This document shows positions 52,537 through 53,372 of a DNA stretch of 53,372 nucleotides, one piece after another (the stretch's first letter is position 1; every line of letters begins with the position of its first letter). This DNA is from JBBIJR01 sp037445875 (GTDB lineage: Bacteria > CLD3 > SB21). The translations under genes and the position numbers were made by a program. The notes beneath the pieces are model-generated. The model ran no database searches, was not told the origin of the DNA, and saw only the letters and a program-made list of their open reading frames with translations. The stretch is from NCBI GenBank assembly GCA_037445875.1, contig JBBIJR010000015.1:1-53372 (forward strand), in the 5' to 3' direction.

Positions 52537-53372
52537 TCAATCGATCCGGTTTGAAATATCGATCCGCCAGCAATCCGTGTTCTTTCCCGCCTGATACACG
52601 ACCCGACGGCCGTCGGGCATCCATCGCGGCGAGCCTTCCTGGCGCGTGTTGTCCTTCGTCAGCGTCCTCGTCGTCTTCTCCCCTCCGGCCATCTTCATGA
52701 GCCAGATGTCTGCGTCGTCATACCAGGACCTGACGAAGGCCAGCCATTGTCCGCCGGGTGAAGGCTGCATCGCCCCGTCGTAGGCGTACGGAGTTTTGTC
52801 CCGCGTCACCGGCAGCGGTATCCCGCCACCCGCCGGCGCCTGCCAGATGCTCCATCGCCCTGCCCAGTCCGCACTGAAGAACACGGACAGCCCGTCCGCG
52901 GAAAAACAGGGGCTGCGCTCGTTGCGGCGGTCAACGGTCACGGCCCGCGCCTCTCCCGTTTCCATATCAAACAACCAGACGTCCGTTTGCCCACCGTCCT
53001 CTTTCACGTATACGATCCGTCTTCCGGATGCATCGAATCGGCCCTGAAAACCCGGGCCGGCTGCGGTCAGAACGCGCAGGTTCTCGAGTTTCACGCGTTC
53101 GCCTGCGGCGGAGAAGTCCGCCAGGCACAGTTCGCGGCGGTCCGCAGGACCGGACGTGAAGAGTACGCGAGCGCCGTCTGGAGAGAGGTCGGGGTCGCTG
53201 CACATCCGCCCGTTGTCCGTCATCGCAACGATGCGGCCGCTGCCCATGTCGAGGCACTCCAGTCTGCCTTCGCGGATGAATAACACAAAACGCCCGTCCG
53301 GACCTGGCACGGGAGTCGTCTCGTCACCGCTCGCCGCTACCAGTACCGAATCTCTTTGCGAGTCCACATCAA
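52537..53372 (-). CDS. PD40/TolB-like beta-propeller protein, 5' end missing
   Basis: The frame stays open to the window edge, so the N-terminus is outside. About 278 residues are visible with repeated propeller blades: FVLFIREGRLECLDMGSG, DPDLSPDGARVLFTSG, ERSPCFSADGLSVFFSADWA and GSPRWMPDGRRVVYQAG. The SPDG..L/I.F pattern is that of TolB/PD40 repeats. Such proteins are usually periplasmic or outer-membrane-associated. It ends 22 bases before the start of the carboxylase gene and may be upstream in the same transcript. Confidence 0.8.
   Translation of the reverse strand, partial: DVDSQRDSVLVAASGDETTPVPGPDGRFVLFIREGRLECLDMGSGRIVAMTDNGRMCSDPDLSPDGARVLFTSGPADRRELCLADFSAAGERVKLENLRVLTAAGPGFQGRFDASGRRIVYVKEDGGQTDVWLFDMETGEARAVTVDRRNERSPCFSADGLSVFFSADWAGRWSIWQAPAGGGIPLPVTRDKTPYAYDGAMQPSPGGQWLAFVRSWYDDADIWLMKMAGGEKTTRTLTKDNTRQEGSPRWMPDGRRVVYQAGKNTDCWRIDISNRID

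Overview
The window looks like a chromosomal segment of a moderately GC-rich, Gram-negative bacterium. Evidence for an outer membrane is a BamD-like lipoprotein, a SurA-like chaperone, an MlaE/MlaF-type lipid transporter and an outer-membrane barrel protein. The mix of families (WYL regulators, LytS/LytTR pairs, RRM protein, UshA-like enzyme, PD40 propeller) fits the FCB superphylum, perhaps an Ignavibacteria-like lineage. Many genes have Shine-Dalgarno sites and the clearest promoters are TTGACA/TATAAT-like, which argues against Bacteroidetes proper. The lineage is an inference; no rRNA is present.

Layout. 1-5026: end of a secreted-protein gene, a GT4 glycosyltransferase, lysS, and an MlaE/MlaF pair. 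5148-8240: membrane acyltransferase, LytS-type kinase and LytTR regulator, tightly coupled; the kinase probably starts at CTG. 8158-11565: WYL regulator, glycerophosphodiesterase, UshA-like nucleotidase. 11600-16353 (minus): four overlapping genes for a histidine kinase, a sigma54-type regulator, a secreted coiled-coil protein and an outer-membrane barrel; this is the best candidate for an undescribed envelope-signalling system. 16711-22476: lipoprotein, tandem FHA proteins, Lhr helicase. 22698-24333: DUF2569 protein and decaying secreted-protein genes. 24334-32683: Lon-like protease, aldehyde dehydrogenase, SurA-like isomerase, a GT9-like half protein, an EF-loop repeat protein, and a DUF58 protein. 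32684-39297 (minus): probable operon of a large helical protein of unknown function, class II amidotransferase, BamD-like lipoprotein, nadD and an ABC exporter.

39555-41691 is a small accessory patch behind tRNA-Arg(ACG). It holds a perfect hairpin, a broken IS110-family (IS1111-type) element with subterminal inverted repeats and a structured 3' end that may have encoded its guide RNA, and hairpin-rich debris. Next comes an RRM RNA-binding protein whose leader contains a strong promoter and an intrinsic terminator just before the start codon, suggesting attenuation. 42284-47542 holds an ABC exporter, a RmlC-like cupin and two GT2 transferases (surface sugars) plus RhlE helicase.

47557-50727 is a self-contained iron module: dtxR-feoA-feoB on the minus strand, with a canonical promoter whose start region is covered by a DtxR-like palindrome. 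The window ends with an acyl-CoA carboxylase beta subunit and a 5'-truncated PD40/TolB-like propeller gene.
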